DNA of 64,000 bases from Rosa chinensis (GCF_002994745.2 NC_037094.1:29176956-29240955), one strand, 5' to 3'; shown: positions 1 to 12,954, counted from the first letter of the stretch. Made by a program: numbers and translations. The notes: a model not told the origin generated them from the sequence alone.

Positions 1-243
1 CGCCATCAATTCTGCATGGAAAGGTGACGTTACTAAAGGGAGAGGTCTAGCAGCACCAACTTGAAAATCACCATTAGCATCTCGGATCACAACTCCAACA
101 CCCCCCTTTCTTGTTGCCAGCTGGAATGCACCATCACAATTAACCTTCACCCAATTCTCTTGTTGTCTTGTCCATTTCACCGATTGTCTCCTAATCTCCG
201 TTGGCTGCACATTTACTTTTTTGAATTCCTCATACCAACCCAT
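1..243 (-). pseudogene. LINE-type RNase H-like (RVT_3) domain fragment, partial
   Basis: Read on the minus strand from an ATG at 243, the frame stays open for 81 codons to the window edge, so the piece is cut by the border. It contains the signature of the RNase H-like domain found at the C-terminus of plant LINE polyproteins and in many annotated 'RNase H type-1 domain' genes: a Trp-rich lead-in, VNCDGAF (first acidic residue), GGVGVVIRDANG, and HAELMA (second acidic residue). No reverse transcriptase is visible because the region ends here. It is most likely a retroelement remnant, but a domesticated RNase H-like gene continuing off the left edge cannot be excluded. Confidence 0.65.
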
Positions 244-422
244 AAATGATAATTAATTGCAAGATATTCTAAACTTAATCAACATTTCCATATTATTTCT
301 TTAATTTGTTCACCATATATAGTAGTTCCACCCCTGGTCGCATGAGAAATGATTTATTACCAAACATATTTTGAATTAGTTATTTAGCGTTCATTATACT
401 AAATCGTTTATGAAGAATTAGA

Positions 423-1009
423 GGGATGGCAAAAATCCCCAGCAGGGCGGAGCTTCATTGGATACTCACCCTAATGGAGGGAGAATTCGGGGACAGATGG
501 GGAATGGGGATGGGGATCCCCAATCCCCGCTATATAAGATTAGGGATGGCCCGGGGATGGTATTATGATCCTCATCCCCAAACCCGCCCCAATAATATAT
601 ACATATATTTAACTTATATATGTTTTAATTTATTTTTTATAATATAAATCACAAATATATACATTTACTACTTTACTTTAATGGCTACAATTTTACTTTA
701 ATGGTGCTTTGACTTTTGCACTCACTGAATTATGATTTATAAATTTAATCATGTTTTAAATTTATTTGTTATAGATTTTGATTTTAAAAAAGGCAATATG
801 AGAAAAAATTATTTTCTGATAAAAAAAAATTTATTTTATTTATTAAATTCTTATTGGGGATGTGGGACGAGTTTGGAGGCTTAGTCCCCAATGGGGATGG
901 GGACGGGGAATCCCCAATATATTTTTATTGGGGATTGGGGTAGATAATGACATTGGGGATGGGGATGATATTGTGATCCCCATCCCCAACACGCCACATT
1001 GCCATCCCT
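423..1009. mobile_element. Non-autonomous hAT-like element
   Basis: The ends are inverted: GGGATGGCAA at the left and TTGCCATCCC at the right, followed inward by many GGGGATGGGG/CCCCATCCCC blocks in both orientations. Flanking 8-mers GAATTAGA (415-422) and AAATTAGA (1010-1017) match at 7 of 8 positions, the target duplication size of hAT elements. No transposase reading frame is present. The middle is AT-rich filler. Confidence 0.6.
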
Positions 1010-1240
1010 AAATTAGATTGTTATTTTAAAGCTTAGCATCTTTTTTGTAAATGTCATGTTGAAGCACTAGTCAACCCTTTTTATTTCAACAGCTACAAAG
1101 CTTATGCTTTCTATCACTTTTATGATGTATGCAACTGAATAGATGTATTTACTTACATAATAACTTTCTTCACATATTTAATGCCCTGAAAATTTTGTCC
1201 TTTATTTTTGGTCTACTGAAAATTCTGTACTTTTTTTATT
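1010..1240. other. AT-rich spacer, no gene seen
   Basis: Short AT-rich stretch between two transposable elements. I see no reading frame, RNA or repeat of note. Confidence 0.5.
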
Positions 1241-4200
1241 GGACTAAATTCAGTTTGACCCCTCAAACTTTGGGGCAAACATCATTTTGGTCCCTGACCT
1301 TTTTTTTTAATCATGATGGTTTTTGCACTTCTATTTTTCATCACGCGAGTCCAAAATTCAAATTTAGCTCGAATAGTGACGTCATATGCTGAGTTGGACC
1401 AGACATCTGGACACACTTTTCAGACTTCGAAGGGCATAATAGACATTTAAACCCAATAATCTCAAAAATTAAAATTAATAAATAATAAACCCCATAATTC
1501 TAATTTAAGTTAATTTCTTTTTTCTTTTATTATCTAATTTCTAATTTTATTTTTATTTTTTCTCTCTATTTTTCTCCCTTTAGCTTCACTTTGCCTCTCT
1601 CTCATATCTCCAGAGCCCAAACTTCTTAATCTTCTCTATCCTCCTCCGTCCTCCTTCAAGCCCGAGATTCCAGCCACCGCACGCCCTCATCCACTGCCTT
1701 TCATCTTGCACAGATCCGGCCTCACCGCTCGTGCCGACATCATCTTCATCTTCGCATCTTCATCTTCATCAAGGTTTGGGTAATCCAAGAAGAGAATGAG
1801 TCGTTCTTGAAGCTCGTCCCCCATTACAGCAAACTGAACAACAAGAGTCCAAAACAAAAACCCAGTTCGGTGGAGAAGTATGCACAACAATTCCGGTCAA
1901 GCGGAGGAGGCCAAGTTCAGCAATTCTGACTACACACTCTCTCTCTTCTCCCTCATCTCCAAATCTCCCCAAACCCACTCTCTCTGCACTTTCCAGAGGA
2001 ATCCCCACCACCATCCAAACCATCAAAACTAAATTTCACTTCAGCTACGCCACCCAAATCATCAAAACCAAAATTCAATTCGCCTTCACCATTAAAACTA
2101 GATTTCTCCTCTACCTCCAAGAAGTAACACGCCGGCAAGTCAACTCAACCATTGGCAAAGTCCACAAAGGTCTAGAACACAGATTTCATAACTGAGCTAA
2201 CCTGGACCAAAAAAAAAAAACTGAGAACCAAAGATTGAAACTTTAGCCAAAATGAAAGAAACCTAGAAGAGAAAGATGAAAGCTTTAGAAATGGGTTACC
2301 TTGGGAAATCGATTAGTGGAGTTTTTGAGATTTTTGAGGCGGGTGTCATCGTCGGTGGGTGTCAATTGGAGCTGCTCGAATTTGAGTTTTTTGAGGATGA
2401 CTAAGTCGACGAGATTGTTCGTCTTCATAATCTTCATCTTCGTCTTCTTGTTCTTTACAACCATGGCCGCCTACACCACCACCCCGGACAACAAAATTCC
2501 ACCCATCGAACAGGGCCTGGCCCAGGCCTAACTCACCGAAACCTAGCTCTGTCGCGTCGTCTTCATCGACAACGACTCCAACCACCTAGATCGGACGGTC
2601 CTTCTCCCAAATAAGTGAACAAGATTTTTGCAATTTTCAAGTGTAGAAGAGAAGAGGCGTCGGCGGTGTTGGAGACATCATTGAGTATGAAAGTGTGTGC
2701 AAATTTGTGTATGATGTTCCTTACTTCCAAGTGTAGAAGGTCAAGTTTTAGTAAGGGAAAATATAGAGTATCGTACCCAAGGGATTGGGGGAAACTCCAC
2801 CCTAGCTAGATTACCGCAAGAGAGCCTAGAAAAAATATGCAATCTACCTTTTTACAAAGTCACAACCTTAGCCCTTTGGAAGCTAAAGATCATGAGGATG
2901 ATATTAACAATTATGGTAATGAACGGCTTGATTGATTTTAATTTTTATGCGAACAAATTAAAAGTACACAAAAATAAAGTATGCAAATAAAAATAGAGAT
3001 TTTGATATTAGAGAGAAATAGAGGCTTAGGCATCACACCTAGCCTTACTCATGCACACAATATAACCCAAATTTAATGTAACAACATGTTTTGATAAATT
3101 TCCCCTTAGTGCTTTGATGAAGCTACCAAGAAACCAACTAGTCATGCAATTTTAACGATCTCTTCCGAAGCAAAGCTAAATTACACAACCTTTATACCAT
3201 TCAAATCTTCCGGATTATAAATGGCCTATGGTGCCATGAGCCTAAATTCTTCCGGAATCTAAACTCACAACAGCATGCTTTAATTTAAAGGTAAGAAATT
3301 CAAGCAACTTAGTTCTTCCCATAGGAATAAGCTAAGCCACCACCTATTTGGCTACACATGCTCAAGGACTCAAGAGTTTATCAAGTTCATGTTTCTGATT
3401 CATTAACTTCCTAAAGCATGCTTCTAGGTGATAAATCTATGAACACACTTAGGATACATTAAAGTATAGTAGCCAAAAGATTCAAAACATTTATAAACAT
3501 CAAATAACATAAAGATTACATTGTTTTGTGCACAAGTTTGGCCCTAGCCCCAAATTCAATTACTCACAACTCATATTTACACAACTACAAGCCATAAACA
3601 TCATAAATAACAAATAAAATAGAGCAAAGAGTGGAGAACAAGTGATATACCCACGGGTTTGACTCTATTTGGAGCCAAACCAATAGAACAAGATGTCTCC
3701 CTTGTCTCCTAGATGCTATATGAGAAGAGAAAAGCTTCAAAGTATAGGGATTTCGGTTTCTAGAACCCAAATCACTATACAAATCCACAAAATCTCAAGA
3801 ACAAGGCTTGAATGTGTGAGAAACAAGAGAAGTGATTGATCAAAGTGTGTAGAAACTTCGGTTTTGGTGAAACCCAAGTGGCTACACACCTCTCTCTTAC
3901 ACAAAATCAAAGAACTATGAACTAGCTATGAAAAACTAGAGAGAAACTATGCTAGAACTAGAGAAAAGAGAGATTTTGATGTTGCAAAGTGAGAGAGTAA
4001 AAGGGTGAACGGTTTTGGGGCGAGAAAATGGGCTATTTAAAGGCCAAGGCAATTCAAATCAAGGGTGGAGATAAAAAGGAATGAAGGGCTAGATGTGATT
4101 GACAAATGTGTAAGTACAAAATGTGGATCAAGTTTTTAACTCTACATAGAAATGACCTAGAAAGCCCATAGATATTTTGGTAGAGGAGAAAAAGTAAGGG

Positions 4201-5348
4201 TAGAAGGGTCATAGTGTAGGGGAACAAGGTAATAAATAGGAGACAAAGATGTAAGGTGTAAGAATTGGATCACTTGTCATCTTTCAACTTTTGAATTTCA
4301 AAATAACCTAGACCTAAAGTCTTCCCACCTAAAGTCTCTAACCCTAATCAGCTCTTTCCTGTCCTCCACCCATGTTCTTGGCTGGCCAACTCAGCCGGAA
4401 AAGTCATGAATCCGGCGTTGACCACCTTTGACCTATTTCTTTGTCCGTTTGTGCATTTTCTTCTCCTTTCTTCCTTCAATTGAATCTCCACCAAAGGTTC
4501 CGAATTGGCCTTTGACTTCTTCATACCAAATGTTCCTTCATGAGTTTAGATCATAAAGGTAAAATTTCAGAGCTTAGTTCGCCGTGGTTTGGCCGGAAAT
4601 TCTGCCGGAATACGTATAGGTCCGGTTTTACAGTTTTCGTCTTTTAGTCAGAAATTTGTGTCTATCTTTTGAAGCCCTTCCACTCTGAACTAGCTCTTGA
4701 ACTCTTCATAATAAATGATCGTTAGGATGTATAGAATGGATGTGGAAAGTTTCAACTCATTTGAAGTTCATTTGATCGGCCTGCCGCTGCTCCTTCCTTG
4801 CCTAGCTTGGTTTCTCCTAGCCGGAGTAGGAAAATGTGCTAAAGCTGACTTTTTAGTGCATTTTCAAGTTTCTCCATCATTTCCTAGCATGATAAGGAAA
4901 ACATAATAAATAAATATAAATAAACACAAAGGTTAAGCAAAAGTGCAAGATTAGGGGAATAATTAGTAGGTAATTATGGACCTAACAGGCGGCGGGAGGA
5001 GAAGAGAAGCAGGGACAGAGGAAGTGGATTTGATCCAAGGGACATAAAACTTCGATCTGAGCCAAGCCCCATATATTATGGATTTTTATTTTTTAGGGTT
5101 TATTATTTATTAGTTTTATTTTTTGGGATTATTGGGTTATGTCTATTATTCCCTTTGACGTCTGGAATGTGGGCCCAGATGTCTGGTCCAGCTCAGCATA
5201 TGACGTCACTATTCGAGCTAAATTTGAATTTTGGACTCACGTGATGAAAAATAGAAGTGCAAGGACCATCATATATAATTTAAAAAAATGGTCAGGGACC
5301 AAACTGATGTTTGCCCCAAAGTTTGAGGGGGTAAACAGAATTTAGTCC
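1241..5348. mobile_element. Mutator-like element with ~250-bp terminal inverted repeats
   Basis: Roughly 250 bases at 1241-1492 reappear as the reverse complement at 5096-5348. Both start GGACTAAATTC at the outside and share the CTCAAACTTTGGGGCAAAC and GACGTCATATGCTGAG blocks. The 9-mers outside the ends are TTTTTTATT (1232-1240) and TTTTTTGTT (5349-5357). The 9-bp size fits Mutator-like elements, but the sequence is low-complexity and weak on its own. No transposase is recognisable. The interior (about 1560-2740 and 4990-5090) looks like host-gene-type sequence with CT-rich leader and short open frames, and about 2.2 kb in the middle looks like a later insertion. Confidence 0.6.
2745..4990. 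repeat. Unclassified insertion inside the Mutator-like element
   Basis: The base composition changes at about 2745 from GC-richer gene-like sequence to AT-rich sequence and changes back at about 4990. The left edge carries the phrase GTACCCAAGGGATTGG and the right edge ends GGACCTAACA, both typical of non-coding plant retroelement remnants. No long reading frame, paired LTR or inverted ends are visible. The borders are approximate and the class is unknown. Confidence 0.3.
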
Positions 5349-5884
5349 TTTTTTGTTTTTTTGAAAGGGAAAATTATGTACTTATAATTGAGCTATGACT
5401 TCATTTAAATATTTTCTTGTAGCAAATGGTATTTGTTCTACTATCTAAGTTGCACTTCTTCATATTTTTTCTTTAGATAATTGATACAAATACTTACAAT
5501 ATATTTGTTTACCCACTGTGGATAAGTAGGTAATAGTGTGACTGAGTTTTCAGTATTTTTGTCTTTGTAATTATCATGAAGTGTCTAATACTATTGAGAA
5601 AAGTGAACTATGAGTGATTAACCTAGTGAGAGAGTAAGTGGTTTTAACTATTAATGTACATTCAAAGATGAGTAAAAGGGTTTGAGTGGCTCATGCAATC
5701 AAAGATGGGTAAAAAGGTTTGCTAGTCTATTTTTGTCGATTTACATTGTCTAATAATGACTAGTCTCATACTTGTGTGATGCATGTGTGGATTAATAATT
5801 AAAGGATTTTAATTGTTACCCACTTCTCTAAAAAAAGAAATTTGTATTTATGTTTTCTTTTTGTTTTTTAGATGATTTCATTAT
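5349..5884. other. AT-rich spacer, no gene seen
   Basis: Unique-looking AT-rich DNA between the Mutator-like element and a solo LTR. I see no coding or RNA signal. Confidence 0.5.
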
Positions 5885-6282
5885 TGTTTGAACCCAAAAT
5901 AACATTTTTTCCCGATAAGGGGGGACTCTAAGAAATCCGGGCCAATATCCGTGGCCCAAGCTATATATTTTCGATAAGTTCGGAATATATTGTTTGGAGG
6001 CTAAATAAGGCCTACTTAGAGATCAAGCAATCCTGAGACGAATTGTGATATTCATGGATTTACTAGTAATTATCAAGAGATTTGATGATTAATGGTGATT
6101 TGCTTGGTTATCAAGACTGTGCAAAACGGGAGGACAAAATATACAGGCTGTATATATGGCCGAGATTACGCGAGCGCGAGCAAGATGGGTTGATATATAA
6201 TTGCCCATGCAATTAAGGTGGACGTGGAATAAGGGAAGCCATGCAATTAATCATGCTTGATAGCAATCCTCAAGGAATCTAG

Positions 6283-6318
<36 letters not shown>

Positions 6319-7263
6319 CTATATATATATTGCATGGATGGCTGGACGTACAGCGTTAGGAAGGTTATAATCACTGTTGATTATAAATAAACAAGGTGTG
6401 TGATATTATCCTTTATGATTGCATGCCGCGAGGATTCCTCGCAAAGATATATTTGCATGAATTAAAGATATGTGCATATTCTACCGCATCCAAGAGAAAG
6501 ATTACGTCCAGGACTCTAAGAGGCAATTAATCTTGCCTATATTCCAGTTACGTACAGAGGCAAATCTGGTATCAAAACTATTAAGAGTTTTGATTTGATT
6601 CAAGGCCAATAGCTATGGCCTAAAATATAGTATTTCATTCCTATTTGGAAGGAGAATCTGCAGTAGCCTATATATAGAGGCTAAAGATGATACAGAAAGG
6701 GACCTCTCTCTAATCAATCAATCCCAGCGATTACAAAGCCTCCTCGGAGCAAACCTTCAACCTCGTTGAAACCCAGTGACCGCCCGCCAGTCCTAGTCTC
6801 CTCGCGAGCCGACTGTCAGCATCACTAGATCAACCCGGCGACCGTGCTTCCAGTCCTAGTCTCCTCGCGAGCCGACTGCCAGTACTACTGCCACCGATAC
6901 AACGAGCGAAGCAAGGGTAACGTCCTCGCAACCCAGCGAAGCTAAAGTCACGCTTTAGCAAGACCCGTGCTTTCTCCAACTTCCCAGTGATTGCTCTGCT
7001 CAGCCTTCAACGTTGAGTATCGATACGGTGAACGCAAAGAGACCACAACCAAAGCCCTTACCCGCGTAAGGCAAGAAGTCCTTTTCCGAAAGGCAAGAGA
7101 AGAACCCTGTGACGAGGTTGGTGCTCTCCTCGTCCACAGCGCTTGAAGAAGAAGTCAGGTCAAGGGACTACCCCAACGACTGCACCCCGCGGTGCTGGCA
7201 CGCCTGCGCAATCACTCGCTCAAAAGAGACGGTTTGCACGCCAACTGGTTTTGGAGCCAAACA
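5885..7263 (+). mobile_element. Solo LTR, 1379 bp, with exact target-site duplication
   Basis: The segment begins TGTTTG and ends CAAACA, a perfect short inverted end of LTR type. It is bracketed by the identical 5-mer ATTAT at 5880-5884 and 7264-7268. No internal retrotransposon region follows, so this is a solo LTR left by recombination between two LTRs. Inside are a (TA)n palindromic tract at about 6281-6330 and a 29-bp motif duplicated at 6787-6815 and 6850-6878 (core CTAGTCTCCTCGCGAGCCG). A TATATATAGAGGC box at about 6669 may be the LTR promoter. The long LTR suggests a Ty3/gypsy family, which is an inference. Confidence 0.8.
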
Positions 7264-7268
7264 ATTAT

Positions 7269-7623
7269 GAAAGGGATTTCCTCCATCGTGCTCCCTAGAA
7301 GCTTGATTTCTATGTCTTTCTTGTTATGGTTGCGGCGGTTGCGGTGAGCACACCGCTGGTGATCGTCTAGATCCTTTGGTTGATTTTCACCTTGTTAAGT
7401 TGGATGACGGCGGGGGTAGTGCTGCTTTGATTTTTTTTTTTTGACAACAGTAAGCATGGTGACAGTGGCGGCCTGAAGTTGGATTTGATCTGGGAGAGGT
7501 TTAGGGACCGTGACGATATAGCTTTCGCTGGATATATCTTATTCTAGTCCAAGTTTCAAACTATTTGCAAGTCATGGTCATGGATTGGCTGAGTTTGGTT
7601 CTGTGGTGAATTGGCTAGTTATG
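7269..7623 (+). other. Possible non-LTR element fragment left of the gypsy LTR
   Basis: GC-richer sequence with GGCGG-type repeats and a T-tract at 7431-7442. It resembles the non-coding GC-rich stretches of the retroposons at 17.0-17.5 kb and 59.2-60.2 kb. It may be the left half of the element whose tail is at about 17.1-17.5 kb, split by the intervening LTR. No reading frame of interest. Confidence 0.25.
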
Positions 7624-10600
7624 TGTAACACCCCAAACCCGAATTAATAAAAAGTGTTACACCCCGTTTTCTACCTAATTTTCATAAAATTTCAACTTTT
7701 CAAACTTTAAAACCTTCCTACACAATAAGATAATATGGCTGATAGGCCGATGAATACAAAGAAGCGGGGGCTGAGGCGAGGCCGCGGTGCATCGTGCGGG
7801 CAGCAGTTGCCACTTTTAAAACTTTGATGAAAACTTGCAAAATTATAATTATTAGAAAGCTCAGGGTAAGTAGAAGTGTGGAACAAATTTATGCCTTGGG
7901 GTTTCGTCGGATTATTCAATGTTTGGACAGAAAATGCAAAACTTTCGTCGAAAAACCCTAATGCTTTCTCTCTTCGATTTGCCATCTATAGTGGGAGATA
8001 GAGTGAGTAATTTATGTGGATAAGTTGCTCGTGAAGAGAGGAAAAAATTAATATAAGAATCTTGGCTAGAGGTGGCCAGAATCGGTGGCGTTGGTCAGTA
8101 AACCAATTGGTAGCGCGGGCTTCCTTTTTTTTTTCCGATTGTCTGAGTCTCTCCGTCCCCCTTCCTGATGCTTCTCCTTTCTTTTTAATATTTCCTATGT
8201 CGGTGCAAAAACTGACATTTCAACGTTTTGCCCTTCTTTTTTTTCAAGGCTAAATAAAATTAATGTAAATTAATCTTCGTGACGAGAAGTAAAAATTCTC
8301 CCAAGTAACAAAAATTTAACAAGGTTTGAGGTATTAGTTGAACTTCTTTGACGGCAGTGCGGGTCGGCGGTGAGGATTTTCTGGATCAGGAGGCTGTAAA
8401 AGATCACATGTCTTTTACGGCGCTAACTTTTACAGCTTGTGTGAGCCCCTGAAAATTTTAGTTAATTTCCGAAAGTAATTTCTTGCCAATAAGATTTTTC
8501 CGTAGGGTGATTCAAGTGGAGGAAATGACTTTGGAGATTGTTTTAATGTCGAGACCACCTATTGGGCCTTATGGTTTAAGTTTGGGCCAAGATTCTTTCA
8601 TTTGGGCCTAGAAGGTTACCGACGTTTAGTGAGGTGACCGTTTGTTGAAGTTTGGAAGACGATAACTTGAGTTGTAACAAAGTTTTGGATTTTGGATTTT
8701 TAAGAGATTGAGTTTTGGGCCTAGGACGAAGTCAAGGAGTAACTTAGGAAGTTTCGACGAAAAATTAATAAAAGAAAATGTTACGAGTCCAAAACCGAAA
8801 GCAATCAGCTAAGAGAGTTTCATAACTCGTCGCAAGGGTAAATTTGACTTTTCTCTCACATGAGTATAAACAGAACAATTAGGATTAGAAAACCCTAGAA
8901 CTCACTCTCCCTCTCTTCTCAGCTGCGTTCTCTCTCTCGACCTCTCGGCCCCTCTTTCTTCTTCTTCTTCTTCCTCTGCAACCGCCGGAAATGCCCATCT
9001 CCGGCCACCACCTCTTATCACTTCCACCACCAATCAACTTAGCACCAAAATCCGATCCAAGCCCGAGCCTCATTACCCACATGCACTGCCTTCGGCCTCC
9101 AAACCGCGACACCACTGCCTTCCTTAATCCACCGATTTCCAGTCACCGATTCACACCACCAATGCCAGAAATTGAAGCACCAAGCCCTAGAGAGCAAAAC
9201 CCGAACCATAGCATCAAACTCCGACCATCGGAAAATGACATGCAAGCTCGCTGGAACTCGAGGTTCTGCATGTCTTCATTCTGCGATCTCCTGCTCGAAT
9301 CGAGCTTCAACACTTCCATAAACTGAGTTGGAGCTACACTATCCTTCGAAACCCAAGCTCCCGACCTCCGACTCCGACCAGAGCCTCCGCACGCTCTTCA
9401 CGTGCCGCCGCTGGCGCATGAGTCACCACAGCTCTGCCTCCCGGGGATGCCAAATTTCCAGATAGTTTCGATTAGGTAATCATCTTACCCTCTCTTGGTT
9501 AAAACCCCGAATTTCGATATGGATTGAGAAACCCTAATCAACTGCTATTTGATTTGAGAATTGAGGTTGGAGGAGTTCTGCATTTTTGGAGGACTTCGGG
9601 TATGTGGAGTTCGGGAATTTGGAGCTTTGGAAGAGAGGAGCTACTGGGTCAGTTAAGTTGAGGTTGTGGAATGAGGTATGAAAGGTTGTTGATGGAGGAA
9701 TTGCAGCTATGATGAATTAAACTCTAATTTGGAGGATGAGGTTGTGAAATTTTTGATATGTTAGAGAAGAGAGAAACTGTTGGTCCAGTCGAACTGATAT
9801 TGGAAATTGGGATTTGAGAAGGGAGTGGTAATGGAGCAGCCGGTTCATAGTAGCATAAATGGGTTATCCTTGTTGGAGAAGAATAATGGACTTGAGCTTG
9901 TGCGCATGGAATTGGACGAAGTACTAAAAGTCGGAAACAAAGCCAAGTTTGGGCGGGCACTCCATATCCAGGTAGGGTGAGCTATCCCTTCCTTGTTAGA
10001 GGCTTTTCGATATACGTGGAATGCTCAAGTATAATATTATGTTGCCTGCAAGTACGTTTTTGGTTGTTCATTAGTCGATGCCTCGTGATACCTGTGTTTT
10101 CATAACGGAAAATTATTGATTGAGAAAACCAAGGCTAGACTTGCATGCTGAGATACTGTACCCTTTGTATGTTTGTGCTTGTGACCTGAAAGTGAATGGG
10201 ACCTAGACGCGTTGATTCCTAGGGATCCCACGGTGTCGATAACCGTGAACCTCCGGAGGGGGCTGTGCTCCTATGTTTGTCGAGGAAAGGTGAGTACAGA
10301 CAGTGAACCAGTCATAAGAGACTTAGGGCTAGGAAATGGACACTTTCGCTACTTGTTGTCACAATGACTACAGAGTAGTTAGCCGATTCTCGAAGGGATG
10401 ACGAACCGGGTCGGTCACCGATTTGTTTGAGTTTAGCTGGCAGGTAAGTATCTCGGAGCTCCAAGTTGTGTGAAATATACTGCATATGTTTTATAAAAGA
10501 AAACAAATATTTGTGGTTGCCTCTTTTCTTAAAGTATTTTCGATAAACTTGCACAATATTATGTAGTAAATATTTTCAAGTATATTATTTTCAAACCTAG

Positions 10601-10797
10601 CATGGTTGGGTCGGCCCCTACTGGGCATGCGAGGACGAAAGCTCACCCCTACAATAGTGTGCAGGTTTCGAGTATGTGGTCAGGGAGCATACAGAGGAGG
10701 CACATGGCTCGGCTTGGCGCATTTCTCTTTGACTTTGTTAAAAGAGGATTTTGGTCCCTTATCAGATTTTGAAGTAACTTATCTATTTACTTCTTAT

Positions 10798-11031
10798 TGT
10801 TCAAGTAAATCCAGAATATGTGTCTAACCCATACTCGAGGTTACTTGCTCTAGTTGAAATAGGGTTTACATTAGAGATATTCTCGGAGAATCTTAGGAGA
10901 TCTCTAATCAATGTACGATTATATTTCCATGTATAACTCTATCTCTATGCTTGTAATCCTCTATATAAAGAGGCCCCTATTATTAATAAAACCATGACTC
11001 AATTCTCTCCCAATTCAGTTTTCCATAAACA
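10798..11031 (+). repeat. 5' LTR of copia element
   Basis: TG...CA-bounded 234 bp, paired with 16422-16655. It contains CTATATAAAGAGGCCC (TATA-like) at about 10961. It is followed by CGTTATCAGCATGAGACC, which matches the internal-tRNA-Met type of primer binding site common in plant copia elements; that identification is from memory of the family. Confidence 0.9.
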
Positions 11032-11229
11032 CGTTATCAGCATGAGACCTAACCCTAGCTTTAGAAACCAAAACCCTAGAAATTGATCAAGCTCCACTGG
11101 ATTAGCCTTGCCTACGCTACTATTGCCCCCACATCCCCCGCGTTGCAACTCAACGCTAACCCTACCAGGTTAGCCTCGCTGCCCCTGCAGCGGCCACAAG
11201 CCCTGCTTGCCTTCTGCCCTTGCACGCAC

Positions 11230-11430
11230 TCACCTGCCCTCGCGATCGCGACTCACTAGCGACACCGCGACCCCGCGACCCCAGTGCCATCGCAACTCGC
11301 CTGCGACCCCACGACTCAGAGACCTCCCTACCCCGATACCCCGCAACCTCGCGACCACGAGAATCTGTGTTTCCGCGACCCCACGACTCCGAGATTCCGC
11401 GACCCCCGCGACTCTGCCACCACGCTGCAA
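11230..11430 (+). repeat. GC-rich degenerate repeat in the copia leader
   Basis: Between the primer-site region and gag lies a 200-bp stretch built from variations of CGCGACCCCACGACTC. It is far richer in GC than the rest of the element and opens several spurious overlapping frames on both strands. It looks like local slippage expansion in the leader. Confidence 0.55.
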
Positions 11431-11894
11431 TCCTACAAGTCTGCTCGCTTGCACTAGGACTGAAGCTCGTCTCCAATCCTACGATAAGGACCAAATACGT
11501 TCCGCAATCCTAAGAGGTGTGTTCTACTATAAGTTCCCGATTTTGAGTTTTTCCTTTTTTTCTCGTCTTTTTCTCGGGGACTTGCAACCTCCCTTCTTCT
11601 ACCCCCCTTTCTTCTTCATAGGGGAGACCAATAGCCGAACTGTGGGGGTTCGTGCTCACTCCATGCTTGAAGCTTGTAGAGTCCTCCAAACTCAGAGTTT
11701 GTAGAGAATTTATGATCGACCACTTACGTCATTGTTTCGATCTAATCCAATAACTCTTGGAATTGAATTTCTTGGAAGCGATTACGCTCAGAAATTCCTA
11801 ACTTCTTAGGAGAAACTACACTCAGAAATATTATATTTTTTCGTAGTAGCCTTTTACGCTCTGAAACTAACCCTAATTTCTTGTTCTCTTTTAG

Positions 11895-12954
11895 GATGAA
11901 TAACCTTAACAAATTAGACTTTGCTCCATTGTGAACAACTGGCTCTAGATATCACAGGTGGGTTCGTGATGTCTGCCAGCATCTCAAGGCCGATGGAATC
12001 CTAGATACGATTCTCGAGCCTAGCCAGGACGTGCTAACTGTTGAGCAAGCTCAAGCTTTGGAAACAAATAGAGCAGCCTTAGAGGCAAATAAGGTGAAAG
12101 CCATCATCCTAATGACTCGTCATATGGATGATCCGCTCCAGTACTAGTGTTTGAATGAAGAAGACCCCAGAAGGCTGTGGGTCTCACTCGAAGAAAGATT
12201 TGGCAACGTCCGTGACTCCATGCTTCCTGACCTAGAAGTGAGATGGCATAGCCTCCGCTTCTGTGATTTCAAGTCAGTTCTTGACTACAACTCGGAAGCA
12301 CTTCGCATTAAATCCTTAATGGAATTTTGTGGTAAAGAGATCACAAATGTGATGTTGATTGAGAAGACTCTCTCTACCTTCCCCGTCTCTGCATTGATGG
12401 TTGCTAAGAACTATCAAATTGATGTTACTGCAGGACGGATCACAAGGTTTCATGAGCTCATTGGAGCTATGAATATCGCTGAAAAGCATGAAAACATCCT
12501 TGTGAAGAACTATAATTTGAGATCCATGGAAATAGAGCATATTCCGGAATCCAATTATAGTCGCACCCCCAAGAGAAGGCACCAAGAGAGAAACCCTAAC
12601 CTTAGGGATACTTATAGACGTTCTGATCCATATAATCGCTCTACTTGGGAAGGTAATCGCCAAAATAGGCGAACATGGATCCGAAGAGGTCAACGTGGAA
12701 AGAGAGAGAGGGAGGCAACGCCTCTGTCCATGTTGGTGGCGCCACCAACACTAAGAGCCATCTAAATGATGCCTTCAAAGCGCTTCAATCAATGGAGTTT
12801 GAGCAAAGAGATGTATGTTCTTGATGTGGAGTGTCTGATCATTGGACACACATTTGTAAAGCTCGTAAAGAAATTGTCACCACCTACAAAGCATATTGTG
12901 AAGCAAGAGAAGCTCACTATATGGAACAAGTATATCAAGAAGATGATCTAGAGT
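11895..12954 (+). pseudogene. copia gag remnant
   Basis: Starting ATG at 11895, the translation reads like the plant copia gag (UBN2/retrotran_gag_2 type): a KLDFAP lead-in, WVRDVCQHL, the LWVSLEERFG block at about 12175-12205, and an Arg-rich tail. In-frame stops occur early (about 11931) and at about 12147, followed by a 204-codon open stretch at 12151-12765. It is a broken gene. Confidence 0.7.

Noticed and set aside
8991..9326. 111-codon frame
   Set aside because: It lies inside the gypsy-type LTR, in CT/CCACC-rich sequence open on both strands.
11207..11704. 165-codon frame and its overlapping partners downstream of the copia 5' LTR
   Set aside because: Produced by the GC-rich CGCGACC repeat in the leader; no protein similarity.
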